Below, in pieces: positions 7,662-17,141 of a DNA stretch of 64,000 nt. How positions within the stretch are numbered: position 1 is the stretch's first letter; each line of letters begins with the position of its first letter. The DNA is from Tolypothrix sp. PCC 7712 (GTDB taxonomy: Bacteria; Cyanobacteriota; Cyanobacteriia; Cyanobacteriales; Nostocaceae): positions 3,162,001-3,226,000 of the forward strand of contig NZ_CP063785.1 in the NCBI RefSeq assembly GCF_025860405.1, in the 5' to 3' direction. Both the position numbers and the translations under genes were made by a program. Below the pieces are notes generated by a model. The model saw nothing but the letters and a program-made list of their open reading frames with translations. It was not told the DNA's origin and did no database searches.

Positions 7662-8410
7662 TAAACCGCACCAAACCGCCGTTCCCGTTGCTGATAAGCA
7701 CACAAAGCGCGGTGGAATTCTACGCGGTCAAAATCTGGCCAGAGTGTTTCAGTAATATAAAATTCACCATAAGCCATTTGCCATAAAAGGAAATTTGAGA
7801 GGCGCATTTCGCCACTAGTACGTATTAATAAATCTGGATCGGCAATACCTGCTGTATATAAGTGGCGTTCAAATACCGCCTCATCAATTTCATCGGGTTG
7901 AATTAGACCTTGTTGAACTTTTTGGGCGATCGCCCGACAAGCCTGTAAAATTTCTTGCCGTCCACCATAATTGGTGGCTACTGTAAACCGGATACTGCGA
8001 TTATCCTTAGTTTCTGCCATTGAACGGGAAATTTCTTCTTGGAGCGATCGCGGTAGTGCATTCAAATTCCCCACGAACTGAATTTGCACGTTCTCTTCCA
8101 CCATTTCCCGCAGTTCTTGGCGTAAAACTCTTTGAAATAGAGTCATCAAAAAATCAACTTCTTCTTGGGGTCTTTTCCAGTTTTCTGTGGAAAAAGCGTA
8201 AGCTGTTAACGCCTGAATTCCCCAATCTTTACAACAACGCAGCAAATCTTTGAGTGCATCTACTCCCCGTTTATGACCCATAATCCGGGGTAGACCTTGA
8301 CGTTTAGCCCATCGACCATTGCCATCCATAATCACCGCAACGTGTTTGGGCAGTAATTCTCGTTTTAAGCCAGGGGGCAAATCTTGTAATTCAGTTTGTT
8401 GTGCTTTCAT
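7661..8410 (-). CDS. uppS: Isoprenyl transferase (undecaprenyl diphosphate synthase)
   Basis: 249 residues, normal length for a cis-prenyltransferase, which chains isopentenyl diphosphate units onto farnesyl diphosphate to make the lipid carrier for peptidoglycan and other glycans. The signature [15 protein letters not shown] has catalytic Asp29, [11 protein letters not shown] follows, and the C-terminal block has [19 protein letters not shown] and the YGE motif. The ATG overlaps the TGA of cdaA by four bases (ATGA), so the two are coupled in the lysA-cdaA-uppS operon. A C4N3 tract abuts the stop codon. Confidence 0.97.
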   Translation of the reverse strand: MKAQQTELQDLPPGLKRELLPKHVAVIMDGNGRWAKRQGLPRIMGHKRGVDALKDLLRCCKDWGIQALTAYAFSTENWKRPQEEVDFLMTLFQRVLRQELREMVEENVQIQFVGNLNALPRSLQEEISRSMAETKDNRSIRFTVATNYGGRQEILQACRAIAQKVQQGLIQPDEIDEAVFERHLYTAGIADPDLLIRTSGEMRLSNFLLWQMAYGEFYITETLWPDFDRVEFHRALCAYQQRERRFGAV

Positions 8411-9351
8411 TTTTTATCTCGAGAGGCGGTCGTTCGCGTAGCGCGTCGAAGACGTGGTAATCCTAGTAACCTTGAAACCAGTACTAGTGCCTTAGTATTA
8501 AGCTGACGACCCAAGCTTAACAAACCAGGAGCCACAGCTTCCCGATCTACCGTTGGGGATAAAAGAGCTTCTAATGACTCTTTTAGTTTCCTAATCGTCA
8601 GAGGTCTATTGAGAATTCCCCGCTCAGCTAAGGAAATAGAACCAGTTTCTTCTGATACAACAACACAGATGCAATTTTCGACCCGCTCAGTAATTCCCAT
8701 CGCAGCCCGGTGGCGTGTACCCAACTGGCGCGAGGCTGTGCGTCCCGAAAGTGGTAAAATTATACCCGATGCAATAATCCGTGAGCCACGTATCAAGGTT
8801 GCCCCATCGTGTAATAAAGTTTTCGGTTGAAATATAGTTTGTATTAATTCTTTAGTAACCTCAGCATTCAGTTTCACTCCTGGTACAGAAAAATCTCGCT
8901 CGTCAATCGGGCCTGTTGTTTCCACAATCAATAAAGCGCCAATTCGGTTTTTTGACAGTTCTTTGACAGCATCAACAATCTCATCAATTACACTGTCAGA
9001 TTTAGGTACTGCCAAACTGGAGGGATGAAACAACTGGCGGAATTCGCCGCGCCCTAATTGTTCTAAAAAACGCCGAAACTCTGACTGGAGTGCCACTGCC
9101 ATTGCTACAGCACAGCCAATAACCAACTTTTCTAGTACGAAATTTAAGAGTGGTAGCCCCAACCTATTACTTAGTGCTGAAGCCAACATTAATATAATAA
9201 ATCCCCGTACCATCCACAGCGTTCGGCGCTCACTAATAATAACTAGTATCATGTAGGTCAGCGCCAATACTAATACGATATCCAGAGTCCCAAGCAGCAA
9301 GGACTGCGACCATCCCAGGTTTGTCAGCCATTGCTTCCACCAATCTCTCAT
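8407..9351 (-). CDS. cdaA: CdaA diadenylate cyclase
   Basis: 314 residues. Three hydrophobic helices at about 18-40, 44-61 and 68-88 anchor a cytoplasmic DAC domain. Its catalytic signatures are intact: HDGATL at 181-186 and GTRHRAA at 211-217. It condenses two ATP into the second messenger c-di-AMP, which in cyanobacteria and Gram-positives controls potassium/osmotic balance. The gene lies between lysA (124 bp upstream) and uppS (4-bp overlap), linking it to cell-wall precursor genes. The Arg-rich last 15 residues appear to be encoded by a dispersed repeat (GGTCGTTCGCGTAGCG type). Confidence 0.96.
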   Translation of the reverse strand: MRDWWKQWLTNLGWSQSLLLGTLDIVLVLALTYMILVIISERRTLWMVRGFIILMLASALSNRLGLPLLNFVLEKLVIGCAVAMAVALQSEFRRFLEQLGRGEFRQLFHPSSLAVPKSDSVIDEIVDAVKELSKNRIGALLIVETTGPIDERDFSVPGVKLNAEVTKELIQTIFQPKTLLHDGATLIRGSRIIASGIILPLSGRTASRQLGTRHRAAMGITERVENCICVVVSEETGSISLAERGILNRPLTIRKLKESLEALLSPTVDREAVAPGLLSLGRQLNTKALVLVSRLLGLPRLRRATRTTASRDKK

Positions 9352-9474
9352 GACATCTGGATTAATATTTTGCCTCTAAAATACAGTGAATTAATAGTCC
9401 AGAGTCAAGAGTAAAAAGTCAAGAGTGAACATTTATTAACTCCGGACTTTGAACATTTGACCTTGGACGTTGAA
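9352..9474. other. lysA-cdaA spacer with AGTCAAGA-type repeats
   Basis: Short runs of agtcaagag and complementary-looking gactttgaac repeats fill 9400-9470. No gene or convincing promoter is visible, so cdaA may be read from the lysA promoter or from a weak one here. Confidence 0.4.
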
Positions 9475-10878
9475 CTATTTCTTGAGCCTTTCTGGTAGGC
9501 AATCTTGCCTAATTAAGTCCTGATAAGTTTCGCGTTGCAAAATTAAATTTGCTTCGCCGTTTGAGACTACAACAGCTGCCGGTCGGGGTAAGCGATTGTA
9601 GTTAGATGCCATACTGTAATTGTAAGCACCAGTTCCCATAACTACGAGAATATCCCCAGGTTCAGTTTGTGGGAGTTGGGCATTTTTAATCAAAATATCC
9701 CCAGATTCACAGTGCTTACCAGCAATTGTGACAGTTTCTGTCAAGGGAGCAGAAATTTTGTTAGCGACCACAGCCCGGTACTCTGATTGGTAGGTAATGG
9801 GTCGTGGATTGTCTGACATACCTCCATCTACTGCTATGTAAGTACGGATTTCCGGAATTACCTTTGATGAACCTATTGTATAAGCAGTTACACAAGCTGT
9901 GGCAATCAGCGATCGCCCTGGTTCCGATAATAACTTGGGTAAAGGTAGATTTTCTGCTGCACAAGCTGTTTGCACTACATCACAAATCGCTTTGACCCAT
10001 TCATCAATACTTGGTGGATCGTCTGATTCTACATAGCGAATGCCTAAACCACCGCCAACATTTAGCTCTGTCACATTTAAACCGTACTTGGCTGCATCCC
10101 GCAACCACTGCACCATGACCGCCGCTAAATCCTGATGGGGCTGGCGTTCAAAAATTTGAGAACCAATGTGAGCGTGTAAACCAGCACAATTCAAGGCTGA
10201 TTGCTTACTAACAAAGGTAAACACCTCATCCAAATCATTTGGATCGAAGCCAAATTTACTATCTAAGTGTCCCGTGCGGATGTACTCATGAGTGTGACAC
10301 TCAATACCTGGTGTCAAGCGCAACATAATCCGAATGGGTAGCGGGAAGGAATTTTCTCCTTGCTCCTCTGCTATTTCCACTAAGGTTTTTAACTCATACC
10401 AGTTATCCACCACAATGGTGACACCAGACTCAATCGCTAAAATTAACTCTGAGCGAGATTTATTATTGCCGTGGAGGTAAATTTTTTCTGGGCTAACCCC
10501 AGCGCTGAGGGCGGTGTAGAGTTCTCCCCCAGACACGACATCGATTCCCAAGCCTTCATCAGCGACAATCGCACAAACTGCTAAACAATTCCAAGCTTTA
10601 GAAGCATAAAGTACTTGAGATTCTCCCTGATAATATTGCTGGAAAGCATCTCGATATTGCTGACAAGCCGAACGCAGGGTTTCTTCATCTAAAATATATA
10701 AAGGCGAGCCAAACTGCTTTATTAGGGTTGTGATATCACACCCACCAATTTCTAGGCAGCCATGACTATTTACTTGAGCCGTCAAGGGTAAAAGTTCTTG
10801 ATTAGGCGAAGTGCTACGCCTTGCAGGTAAATATTGACTACCAGCCTGTTGAACCCCAGTGGGGTGAGTCGATACCAT
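9475..10878 (-). CDS. lysA: Diaminopimelate decarboxylase
   Basis: 467 residues. A fold-III PLP enzyme that makes L-lysine from meso-diaminopimelate, the last step of lysine synthesis. The PLP lysine is K94 (LYASKAWN). Further on are HAHIGSQIF, the glycine-rich GGGLG, SEPGRSL, CESGD and the C-terminal GAYNYSMASNYN substrate/PLP motifs. The N-terminus carries about 30 extra residues before the conserved core. It is the first gene of a minus-strand group with cdaA and uppS and is divergent from rimI across 91 bp that must hold both promoters. Confidence 0.97.
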   Translation of the reverse strand: MVSTHPTGVQQAGSQYLPARRSTSPNQELLPLTAQVNSHGCLEIGGCDITTLIKQFGSPLYILDEETLRSACQQYRDAFQQYYQGESQVLYASKAWNCLAVCAIVADEGLGIDVVSGGELYTALSAGVSPEKIYLHGNNKSRSELILAIESGVTIVVDNWYELKTLVEIAEEQGENSFPLPIRIMLRLTPGIECHTHEYIRTGHLDSKFGFDPNDLDEVFTFVSKQSALNCAGLHAHIGSQIFERQPHQDLAAVMVQWLRDAAKYGLNVTELNVGGGLGIRYVESDDPPSIDEWVKAICDVVQTACAAENLPLPKLLSEPGRSLIATACVTAYTIGSSKVIPEIRTYIAVDGGMSDNPRPITYQSEYRAVVANKISAPLTETVTIAGKHCESGDILIKNAQLPQTEPGDILVVMGTGAYNYSMASNYNRLPRPAAVVVSNGEANLILQRETYQDLIRQDCLPERLKK

Positions 10879-10969
10879 AACTATAAGAGTTGTCCTTGTT
10901 CAAATTATGGGCGTGAGTGAGTCTCCCGATTCCCAGTTTACAAAGGGTTTGTAATCTTATCCAATAACT

Positions 10970-11521
10970 GTGATCTCATTAGAGTTAAAACTGCAATTAC
11001 TGACATCAGACGATCTCAGCGCAATCCTAGAACTGGATAAAGCTTGTTTTGGCGGTCTTTGGACAATGGAAGGCTACCAACGAGAGTTAGATAGTCCCAA
11101 CAGTGTTTTACTAGGCTTATTTTCCCCGGCTTCTAGCTTAAGTTTGCTAGGAATGGGTTGTTTTTGGTCAATTTTAGAAGAAGCCCACATTACGATTTTG
11201 GCAGTACATCCCCAATATCACTGTCAAGGTTTAGGACAAGCTTTACTTTATTCCCTTCTCAAGACAGCTAGCGATCGCGGTTTGGAGCGAGCTACCCTCG
11301 AAGTTCGAGCTTCCAACCTAGCGGCTATATCTTTATATCAAAAATTTGGCTTCAAAACAGCTGGGCGACGACGGCGCTACTATCAGGACAATGGCGAAGA
11401 CGCTTTAATTCTTTGGCTTCCCGACCTGCAATATCCCCAATTTCAAACAACTTTGCTCCAATGGGAGACAATGGTACGCGATCGCCTCAACAAATCCTCT
11501 TGGCAATTTCGGTTTTTGTAA
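10970..11521 (+). CDS. rimI: Ribosomal protein S18-alanine N-acetyltransferase
   Basis: 183 residues starting at a GTG. A GNAT fold with the acetyl-CoA loop QCHGLGQ-like segment (HCQGLGQALL) and the RimI-typical end ERATLEVRASNLAAISLYQKFGFKTAGRRRRYY. It should acetylate the N-terminal alanine of ribosomal protein bS18. The C-terminal 35 residues after LWLP are an extension beyond E. coli RimI, which I recall in cyanobacterial forms. Divergent from lysA. Confidence 0.88.
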   Translation: MISLELKLQLLTSDDLSAILELDKACFGGLWTMEGYQRELDSPNSVLLGLFSPASSLSLLGMGCFWSILEEAHITILAVHPQYHCQGLGQALLYSLLKTASDRGLERATLEVRASNLAAISLYQKFGFKTAGRRRRYYQDNGEDALILWLPDLQYPQFQTTLLQWETMVRDRLNKSSWQFRFL

Positions 11522-12036
11522 AATTGGTCATTTGTCATTGGGTAATGGGTAATTGGTAATTGGGGTTTGTCATTTGTCTTCCTCATCTCCCTCATCCCCA
11601 ATCCCCAATCCCCCTGATTCCCATGTAACTTTTGATGACTTTGCGGTTGACTTTTGGTCATCTTCATGAAAAAAATACACTTTCTTCAAGAAAATTTGAT
11701 GAGTATTATTTATTTTTTAAAACTATTTAATTGAAAAAATAAATATATTTTTAATAATTCTTGACTTCACAAAATAGATATGTTAAGAATAAATGTTTGG
11801 AAGTGGCTATAAAACTAGACTTCCAGCGCTTTTTTGCGGGCAATTAGAGCTAAAAACGCTGTTTCTCTTGTTCTCCTCAGTACAACAGCCACACAAAAGT
11901 AATAAATATTCAGGAATTACGCCATCAACTTGGGTGATACCACTTAGATATCTTGATTTTTTTATACAGATATCCAAAAGCTTGGCCTGTGCTAAAATCA
12001 GCGTACCGGCACGACGCAGGTGATGGGAAAAATGCC
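11522..12036. other. rimI-clpC spacer with heptamer runs and possible clpC promoter
   Basis: 11540-11566 carries GGTAATT/GGTAATG heptamers and 11590-11615 carries CCCCAAT heptamers. AT-rich DNA follows. TTGACT at 11761 with TAAGAA 17 bases on could be a weak sigma-A-type promoter for clpC, which would give a long leader of about 240 bases. No gene is called: the open frame reaching upstream of clpC from a TTG at 11953 lacks family similarity. Confidence 0.45.
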
Positions 12037-14505
12037 ATGTTTGAACGCTTCACAGAAAAAGCTATTAAGGTAATCATGCTGGCCCAAGAAGAGGCCCGCC
12101 GTTTAGGCCACAATTTCGTCGGCACTGAACAGATCCTCCTGGGTCTGATTGGTGAAGGGACAGGAGTTGCGGCCAAGGTGCTGAAATCAATGGGTGTCAA
12201 TCTCAAAGATGCCCGAATTGAAGTAGAAAAAATCATAGGACGGGGTTCGGGCTTTGTTGCTGTGGAAATTCCCTTTACGCCACGGGCAAAGCGGGTTCTG
12301 GAACTATCTTTAGAAGAAGCGCGCCAATTAGGCCATAACTACATTGGCACCGAACATCTGCTGTTGGGCCTGATCCGAGAAGGGGAAGGTGTGGCAGCCA
12401 GGGTGTTGGAAAACCTCGGCGTGGATCTATCGAAGGTACGAACCCAAGTCATTCGGATGTTGGGCGAAACAGCTGAAGTCACCCAAGGAGGCCCCTCTGG
12501 GCGCACCAAAACTCCAACCTTGGATGAATTTGGTTCCAACCTCACCCAAATGGCAACCGACAACAAACTCGATCCTGTGGTGGGACGCGCCAAAGAAATC
12601 GAGCGAGTTATCCAAATATTGGGTCGCCGGACAAAAAATAACCCAGTGCTAATTGGTGAACCAGGGGTTGGTAAAACAGCGATCGCTGAAGGTTTAGCGA
12701 GCCGCATTGCCAACAAAGATGTCCCCGACATCCTGGAAGACAAGCGCGTAGTCACACTGGATATTGGTTTACTTGTAGCCGGAACCAAGTACCGGGGTGA
12801 ATTTGAAGAACGCCTGAAGAAAATCATGGACGAAATTCGTCAGGCGGGTAACGTAATTCTCGTCATTGACGAGGTACACACCCTGATTGGTGCAGGTGCA
12901 GCCGAAGGCGCAATCGACGCTGCGAACATCCTCAAGCCAGCTTTGGCTAGAGGTGAGTTGCAATGTATTGGTGCAACCACCCTAGATGAATATCGCAAAC
13001 ACATCGAACGGGATGCAGCATTAGAGCGCCGCTTCCAACCAGTAATGGTAGGTGAACCCTCAGTTGATGAAACAATTGAGATTCTCTACGGTCTGCGCGA
13101 TCGCTACGAGCAACACCACAAACTAAAAATTTCCGATGAAGCCTTGGTGGCGGCAGCGAAATTGTCTGATCGTTATATTAGCGATCGCTATCTGCCAGAT
13201 AAAGCCATCGACTTAATCGACGAAGCAGGTTCCCGAGTCCGGTTGATTAACTCCCAATTGCCCCCCGCAGCTAAAGAGTTAGACAAAGAACTGCGCCAAA
13301 TCTTAAAAGAAAAAGATGATGCAGTTCGCTCCCAAGACTTCGACCGCGCTGGAGAACTGCGCGATCGCGAAATGGAAATCAAAGCCGAAATTCGCGCGAT
13401 CGCTCAAAGCAAAACCAATGCTTCTGGTAACGAAGGTCTAGAACCCGTAGTTACAGAAGAAGACATTGCCCACATCGTCGCATCCTGGACGGGAGTTCCG
13501 GTGAACAAGCTCACCGAATCCGAATCCGAGAAGCTGTTGCACATGGAAGACACCCTACATCAGCGCCTAATTGGACAAGAAGACGCTGTGAAGGCAGTTT
13601 CCCGAGCAATTCGCCGCGCTCGTGTCGGTTTGAAAAATCCCAATCGACCCATCGCCAGCTTTGTCTTCTCAGGGCCCACAGGCGTTGGTAAAACCGAATT
13701 AGCGAAATCCTTGGCTTCTTACTTCTTCGGTTCCGAGGAAGCAATGATTCGCCTAGATATGTCGGAATATATGGAGCGTCACACTGTCAGCAAACTGATC
13801 GGTTCACCTCCAGGTTACGTTGGCTATAACGAAGGCGGTCAGCTAACCGAAGCAGTAAGACGCAGACCTTACACCGTGGTGCTATTCGACGAAATCGAAA
13901 AAGCTCACCCCGATGTCTTCAACATGCTGCTGCAAATCTTAGAAGACGGTCGCTTAACCGATGCTAAAGGTCGCACCGTAGACTTTAAGAACACTCTGTT
14001 GATTTTGACATCTAACATCGGTTCCAAGGTAATTGAAAAAGGTGGTGGCGGTATCGGCTTCGAGTTTGCAGACGATGCTAGCGAATCGCAATACAACCGC
14101 ATTCGCTCCTTGGTGAACGAAGAACTGAAGCAATACTTCCGTCCAGAGTTCCTCAACCGTTTAGATGAAATTATCGTCTTCCGTCAGTTGAGCAAGGCCG
14201 AAGTTACAGAAATCGCCGACATCATGCTCAAAGAAGTATTTGGTCGCCTGACCGAAAAAGGTATCACCTTAGAAGTCACCGACCGCTTCAAAGACCGCCT
14301 CATCCAAGAAGGCTACAGCCCCAGCTACGGCGCACGACCATTACGTCGAGCAATTATGCGCTTGTTAGAAGATAGCTTGGCTGAAGAGATTCTCTCTGGT
14401 CGCATTAAAGATGGCGATACAGCCCTGGTTGATGTTGATGAAAACGGTAACGTTCAAGTCAGTTCTCAACAGCGTCGGGAGTTATTATCCCAAGGTGCTG
14501 AGTAA
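12037..14505 (+). CDS. clpC: ClpC, Hsp100 AAA+ unfoldase
   Basis: 822 residues from the ATG at 12037, where the family start [20 protein letters not shown] begins. Layout: two Clp N repeats (residues about 1-145), first AAA+ module (Walker A GEPGVGKT, Walker [10 protein letters not shown]), a UVR-type middle region ([11 protein letters not shown]), then the second AAA+ module ([21 protein letters not shown]). This is the ClpC class, which unfolds proteins for the ClpP/R protease in the cytoplasm and is essential in cyanobacteria studied so far. A strong terminator follows. Confidence 0.98.
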   Translation: MFERFTEKAIKVIMLAQEEARRLGHNFVGTEQILLGLIGEGTGVAAKVLKSMGVNLKDARIEVEKIIGRGSGFVAVEIPFTPRAKRVLELSLEEARQLGHNYIGTEHLLLGLIREGEGVAARVLENLGVDLSKVRTQVIRMLGETAEVTQGGPSGRTKTPTLDEFGSNLTQMATDNKLDPVVGRAKEIERVIQILGRRTKNNPVLIGEPGVGKTAIAEGLASRIANKDVPDILEDKRVVTLDIGLLVAGTKYRGEFEERLKKIMDEIRQAGNVILVIDEVHTLIGAGAAEGAIDAANILKPALARGELQCIGATTLDEYRKHIERDAALERRFQPVMVGEPSVDETIEILYGLRDRYEQHHKLKISDEALVAAAKLSDRYISDRYLPDKAIDLIDEAGSRVRLINSQLPPAAKELDKELRQILKEKDDAVRSQDFDRAGELRDREMEIKAEIRAIAQSKTNASGNEGLEPVVTEEDIAHIVASWTGVPVNKLTESESEKLLHMEDTLHQRLIGQEDAVKAVSRAIRRARVGLKNPNRPIASFVFSGPTGVGKTELAKSLASYFFGSEEAMIRLDMSEYMERHTVSKLIGSPPGYVGYNEGGQLTEAVRRRPYTVVLFDEIEKAHPDVFNMLLQILEDGRLTDAKGRTVDFKNTLLILTSNIGSKVIEKGGGGIGFEFADDASESQYNRIRSLVNEELKQYFRPEFLNRLDEIIVFRQLSKAEVTEIADIMLKEVFGRLTEKGITLEVTDRFKDRLIQEGYSPSYGARPLRRAIMRLLEDSLAEEILSGRIKDGDTALVDVDENGNVQVSSQQRRELLSQGAE

Positions 14506-14530
14506 AATTTAAAATTTAAAATTTGGGATT
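14506..14530. repeat. AT-rich heptamer run (TTTAAAA type)
   Basis: Three or more period-7 units (TTTAAAA, TTTAAAA, TTTGGGA) directly after the clpC stop; another example of the period-7 spacer pattern. Confidence 0.6.
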
Positions 14531-14551
14531 AAATCTCAAATTAAAAAATGC

Positions 14552-14586
14552 AAACGGTAGAGTATTAATTGCTCTACCGTTTTTTG
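14552..14586 (+). terminator. Intrinsic terminator of clpC
   Basis: AAACGGTAGAG (14552-14562) pairs perfectly with CTCTACCGTTT (14572-14582) around nine bases and is followed by a T-run. It lies 47 bases after the clpC stop. Confidence 0.88.
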
Positions 14587-14659
14587 TAGGAAACAGGCGA
14601 TCGTATTAAATTAGCTCTGAGATAGAATCAAGATAAATTCAAAATTCAGGAGTGAAAGC

Positions 14660-14932
14660 TTGCAAACTATTCTTTTAAGTCGCGAAGAAGTCGCCAAACG
14701 TGCTACCGAACTTTATGAAAATATCATTCGGCAACAAGTAGAAACAGAAGAAAACATTGGTAAGATGGTGATTATTGATATAGAAACAGGTGAATATGGT
14801 GTTGATAAAATAGGGATAGAATCAGCTAAATATTTACGTAATAAAAACCCACTTGCTCGACTTTTTGGTATTCGCATAGGTTATAAAGTTGCTGCTTCTT
14901 TTAGTGGGGAAATGGAGCGTGATTATCGGTGA
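14660..14932 (+). CDS. Small protein coupled to a retropepsin-like gene
   Basis: 90 residues from a TTG at 14660, preceded by CAGGAGTG as ribosome-binding site. The sequence has a helical start (LSREEVAKRATELYENIIRQQ), then MVIIDIETGEYGVD, and ends FGIRIGYKVAASFSGEMERDYR. I recall this layout in small cyanobacterial proteins found next to clan AA aspartic-protease-like genes. Its TGA overlaps the GTG of the next gene, so translation is probably coupled. A toxin-antitoxin or adaptor role is a guess from architecture only. Confidence 0.75.
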   Translation: MQTILLSREEVAKRATELYENIIRQQVETEENIGKMVIIDIETGEYGVDKIGIESAKYLRNKNPLARLFGIRIGYKVAASFSGEMERDYR

Positions 14933-15294
14933 TTTCTGGGATTATTAAAAATGGACGTGCGACTGTCAACATAATATTTAGACTCCCAAATCAACCAGAT
15001 TTTAGTATTGAATTTGTTATTGATACAGGATTTACAAATTTTCTTTCCCTACCTCCAGCAGCAGTAGCAGTGTTGGGTCTTCCGTTTGTTTATGATATGT
15101 ATGTAAATTTAGCTAATAATAGTAATGTCATTTTGCCAGTACATCAAGCTACGATTATTTGGAATGGAGAAGAACGGGAAGTAGATGTACTCGCTACTGG
15201 AAGATTGCCTCTATTGGGTACTGCTTTACTTGATGAATATGAACTGGTAATTCAGTTTACTGAAGGTGGTTTAGTAACAATTGAAGAGTTGTAG
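14929..15294 (+). CDS. Clan AA retropepsin-like aspartic protease family protein
   Basis: 121 residues starting with GTG, overlapping the upstream stop by four bases. It has one aspartic-protease-type motif, FVIDTGFTNFLSLP (Asp-Thr-Gly at about residues 32-34), and the hydrophobic-hydrophobic-Gly segment GRLPLLGTALL near the end. This is the single-lobe form that must dimerise to make an active site. No signal peptide or membrane helix is seen, so it should act in the cytoplasm. Substrate and activity are unknown. Confidence 0.8.
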   Translation: MISGIIKNGRATVNIIFRLPNQPDFSIEFVIDTGFTNFLSLPPAAVAVLGLPFVYDMYVNLANNSNVILPVHQATIIWNGEEREVDVLATGRLPLLGTALLDEYELVIQFTEGGLVTIEEL

Positions 15295-15475
15295 TTGCAG
15301 TTTCATCTATATATTTCCTATCAACATCATTGCGATTTTTATCCCAAGATTGCATATAAGGGAAAATGTCACATTTGGGATTTGAAATTCAAATTTAAAG
15401 CTTTTCCTTTTGTGGATTAATTACTGCAATCTCTTATGCAAAAATTTGGTGTATAGCGACCAATAAGTAAATAAG

Positions 15476-15509
15476 AAAAACCGACTGGCTGTATCGCTCT
15501 ACCAGTCGG
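15476..15509 (-). terminator. Orphan intrinsic terminator on minus strand
   Basis: CCGACTGG (15481-15488) pairs with CCAGTCGG (15502-15509). On the minus strand it is followed by five T (15480-15476). No annotated minus-strand gene feeds it, which points to a small RNA. Confidence 0.7.
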
Positions 15510-15755
15510 CAACTAGCTTACCTTACTTTTCAGAAGGAGACAATAAGACAATAAAACGGATAATGCTCTAAAACCTTGCCTTAGAATTGCAACAATTATA
15601 ATTAGGTATTTGAATTACCTATTTACCACACCTAAAATTGCGCTTGTATCGACTTAGACAGGCTTTAGTTCATTTTCAGCGCTTTTGCCTATAATTGGTA
15701 GATGCGATAGCCCAATTAATAATGCTTGTATGGGTTTAATGCAGAACCCAACTTG
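15477..15755 (-). ncRNA. Candidate small RNA upstream of lepB
   Basis: Predicted only from punctuation. On the minus strand a promoter-like pair, TTGATT (15789-15784) and TATACT (15767-15762) 16 bases apart, faces an intrinsic terminator about 280 bases away, with no open reading frame of note between them. The interior matches no RNA family that I can name. Expression data would be needed; chance occurrence in AT-rich DNA is the alternative. Confidence 0.35.
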
Positions 15756-15761
15756 ATTACA

Positions 15762-15789
15762 AGTATACCTTGAGTGCCAAAATAATCAA
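15762..15789 (-). promoter_or_regulatory. Promoter-like -35/-10 pair facing left
   Basis: TTGATT and TATACT on the minus strand, spacer 16. The same bases overlap an inverted repeat TACCTTGA...TCAAGGTA (15766-15793), so the site could instead be an operator for lepB. Confidence 0.35.
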
Positions 15790-15827
15790 GGTATTTGTAC
15801 CACTTTTTTTACTGGCTGAAAAATTTT

Positions 15828-16400
15828 ATGACTCCTCACGAAAGTGAAGCAAAAGATAGCCCAGCGTCATCTAAAATATGGCGTAGTTGGCAGGAAAATC
15901 TAACTCTAGTTGCGATCGCGTTATGTTTGGCATTTCTTATCCGAACTTTTATTGCCGAACCGCGTTTTATCCCTTCGGATTCTATGTTACCCACCTTACA
16001 CACAGGCGATCGCCTGGTTGTGGAAAAAATATCTTATAAATTTCATCCGCCTAAAACTGGTGATATTATTGTTTTTCAGCCACCAGAAGAACTGCAACGC
16101 CGGGGATATCCTCAAGACCAAGCTTTTATCAAGCGGGTGATTGGTGAACCGGGAGAGGTTGTGAGTGTTGCTCATGGTAAAGTTTATCTCAACGGTCAAG
16201 CTTTGCAAGAAGACTATATTGCTGAACCACCAAATAATCCTTACCCGCCACAAGTAGTTCCAGAAGGCGAATTTTTTGTCATGGGTGATAATCGTAACGA
16301 TAGTAATGACTCTCGTTACTGGGGTTTTTTACCCAGAAAAAATATTATTGGTCGAGCCACATTCCGTTTTTGGCCCCTCGACCGCTTTGGGTTTATTTAA
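15828..16400 (+). CDS. lepB: Signal peptidase I
   Basis: 190 residues from the ATG at 15828; an in-frame TTG 11 codons upstream is less likely. One transmembrane helix at about 25-42 anchors the catalytic domain outside the membrane. The Ser/Lys dyad is visible: S52 in FIPSDSMLPTL and K102 in FIKRVIGEPGE. The C-terminal box GDNRNDSNDSRYWG is intact. It removes signal peptides from exported pre-proteins at the plasma or thylakoid membrane. Cyanobacteria often have two copies; only one is here. Confidence 0.95.
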   Translation: MTPHESEAKDSPASSKIWRSWQENLTLVAIALCLAFLIRTFIAEPRFIPSDSMLPTLHTGDRLVVEKISYKFHPPKTGDIIVFQPPEELQRRGYPQDQAFIKRVIGEPGEVVSVAHGKVYLNGQALQEDYIAEPPNNPYPPQVVPEGEFFVMGDNRNDSNDSRYWGFLPRKNIIGRATFRFWPLDRFGFI

Positions 16401-16416
16401 AATTAAAGGCTAGGGA

Positions 16417-16516
16417 CTAGTGGTCTGTCAAATTCATTTTGACTGTTAGAGAGACGCGATAAATCGCCGTCTCTACAGGAAATCTATCCGTCAATTATTT
16501 CTTGACAGACTACTAG
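16417..16516. mobile_element. 100-bp inverted-repeat element
   Basis: CTAGTGGTCTGTCAA (16417-16431) and TTGACAGACTACTAG (16502-16516) form 15-bp terminal inverted repeats with one mismatch. Nested inside is a second palindrome, agagacgcgata...cgccgtctct, related to the perfect hairpin at 43624. There is no clear target duplication and no coding capacity. Confidence 0.65.
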
Positions 16517-16594
16517 AAATTAGAAATTAAAAGTAGCTTTTTTAGTTAATTATGATTGTTCCTAGTCCCCAATCCCTAATCCCCAATCCCCAAC

Positions 16595-17128
16595 TTAAAA
16601 CCTGAGATAATACATTAATTGGGCGATCGCATCTGCTGGTAGTGCCAAACGCTGCTGGAAATCCACTAAGCTACGATAAGGGCCAGCAGCTAAACGATTT
16701 TGCACAACAGCTTGCGCTAAAGATATATCAATAAAAGGTATTTTTGCTAAATGTTCAACTGTTGCTAAATTGGGATTAATTAAAGGTGCTGGACATTCTA
16801 AAGATTCTTCGTCATAGTAAGCAAAATTAAGCAGTGGCTTGATTGGCTGTAATCGCTGCACAGGAATCGCCAAAGCTGCTGCAATATCTTCTATACAATA
16901 AAATTTAACACCGGAACGTGAAAGTTCTACGAGCGATCGCGCCTGATGAATGGAAAACCCAGGTAAGCGTAACCAATCATCTACAGTTGCTTGATTAGCA
17001 TCAATGTGAATCCCCAATTGGATCGCCAGCTGAATTTCTTCCCCAGATTGCAGTCTATAGTAAGGGTCGTTGAGGAGCTGGGTACGGAGTTTTTGTAACC
17101 TGGGGTTGAAAGATAGCCAGTTTTTCAT
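16595..17128 (-). CDS. ComEA-like helix-hairpin-helix protein
   Basis: 177 residues with two helix-hairpin-helix DNA-binding units: residues about 42-72 (NQATVDDWLRLPGFSIHQAR) and about 117-163 (NLATVEHLAKIPFIDISLAQ). The second has the ComEA-type layout. Unlike classical ComEA it has no N-terminal membrane anchor, so a cytoplasmic DNA-binding role is as likely as competence. It lies 13 bp after the TM2 gene on the same strand and is probably co-transcribed. Confidence 0.75.
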   Translation of the reverse strand: MKNWLSFNPRLQKLRTQLLNDPYYRLQSGEEIQLAIQLGIHIDANQATVDDWLRLPGFSIHQARSLVELSRSGVKFYCIEDIAAALAIPVQRLQPIKPLLNFAYYDEESLECPAPLINPNLATVEHLAKIPFIDISLAQAVVQNRLAAGPYRSLVDFQQRLALPADAIAQLMYYLRF

Positions 17129-17141
17129 ACTTTTTCTGGTG

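Larger units (their letters stand above)
15295..15827. other. Spacer before lepB with possible minus-strand RNA
   Basis: No protein gene. 15476-15509 is a hairpin followed by a T-run only on the minus strand, although both flanking genes are on the plus strand. A minus-strand promoter-like pair lies upstream of it at 15762-15789. A further short inverted repeat, TACCTTGA/TCAAGGTA, spans 15766-15793. These are listed separately. Confidence 0.6.

Noticed and set aside
12339..12827. 162-codon open frame antisense to clpC
   Set aside because: It mirrors the conserved AAA+ coding strand and is Ser/Arg-rich as expected from antisense reading; no start signals.
15828..15842. Yfr1-like ACTCCTCAC motif
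   Set aside because: It is the coding start of lepB (Met-Thr-Pro-His), and the flanking hairpins typical of Yfr1 are missing.
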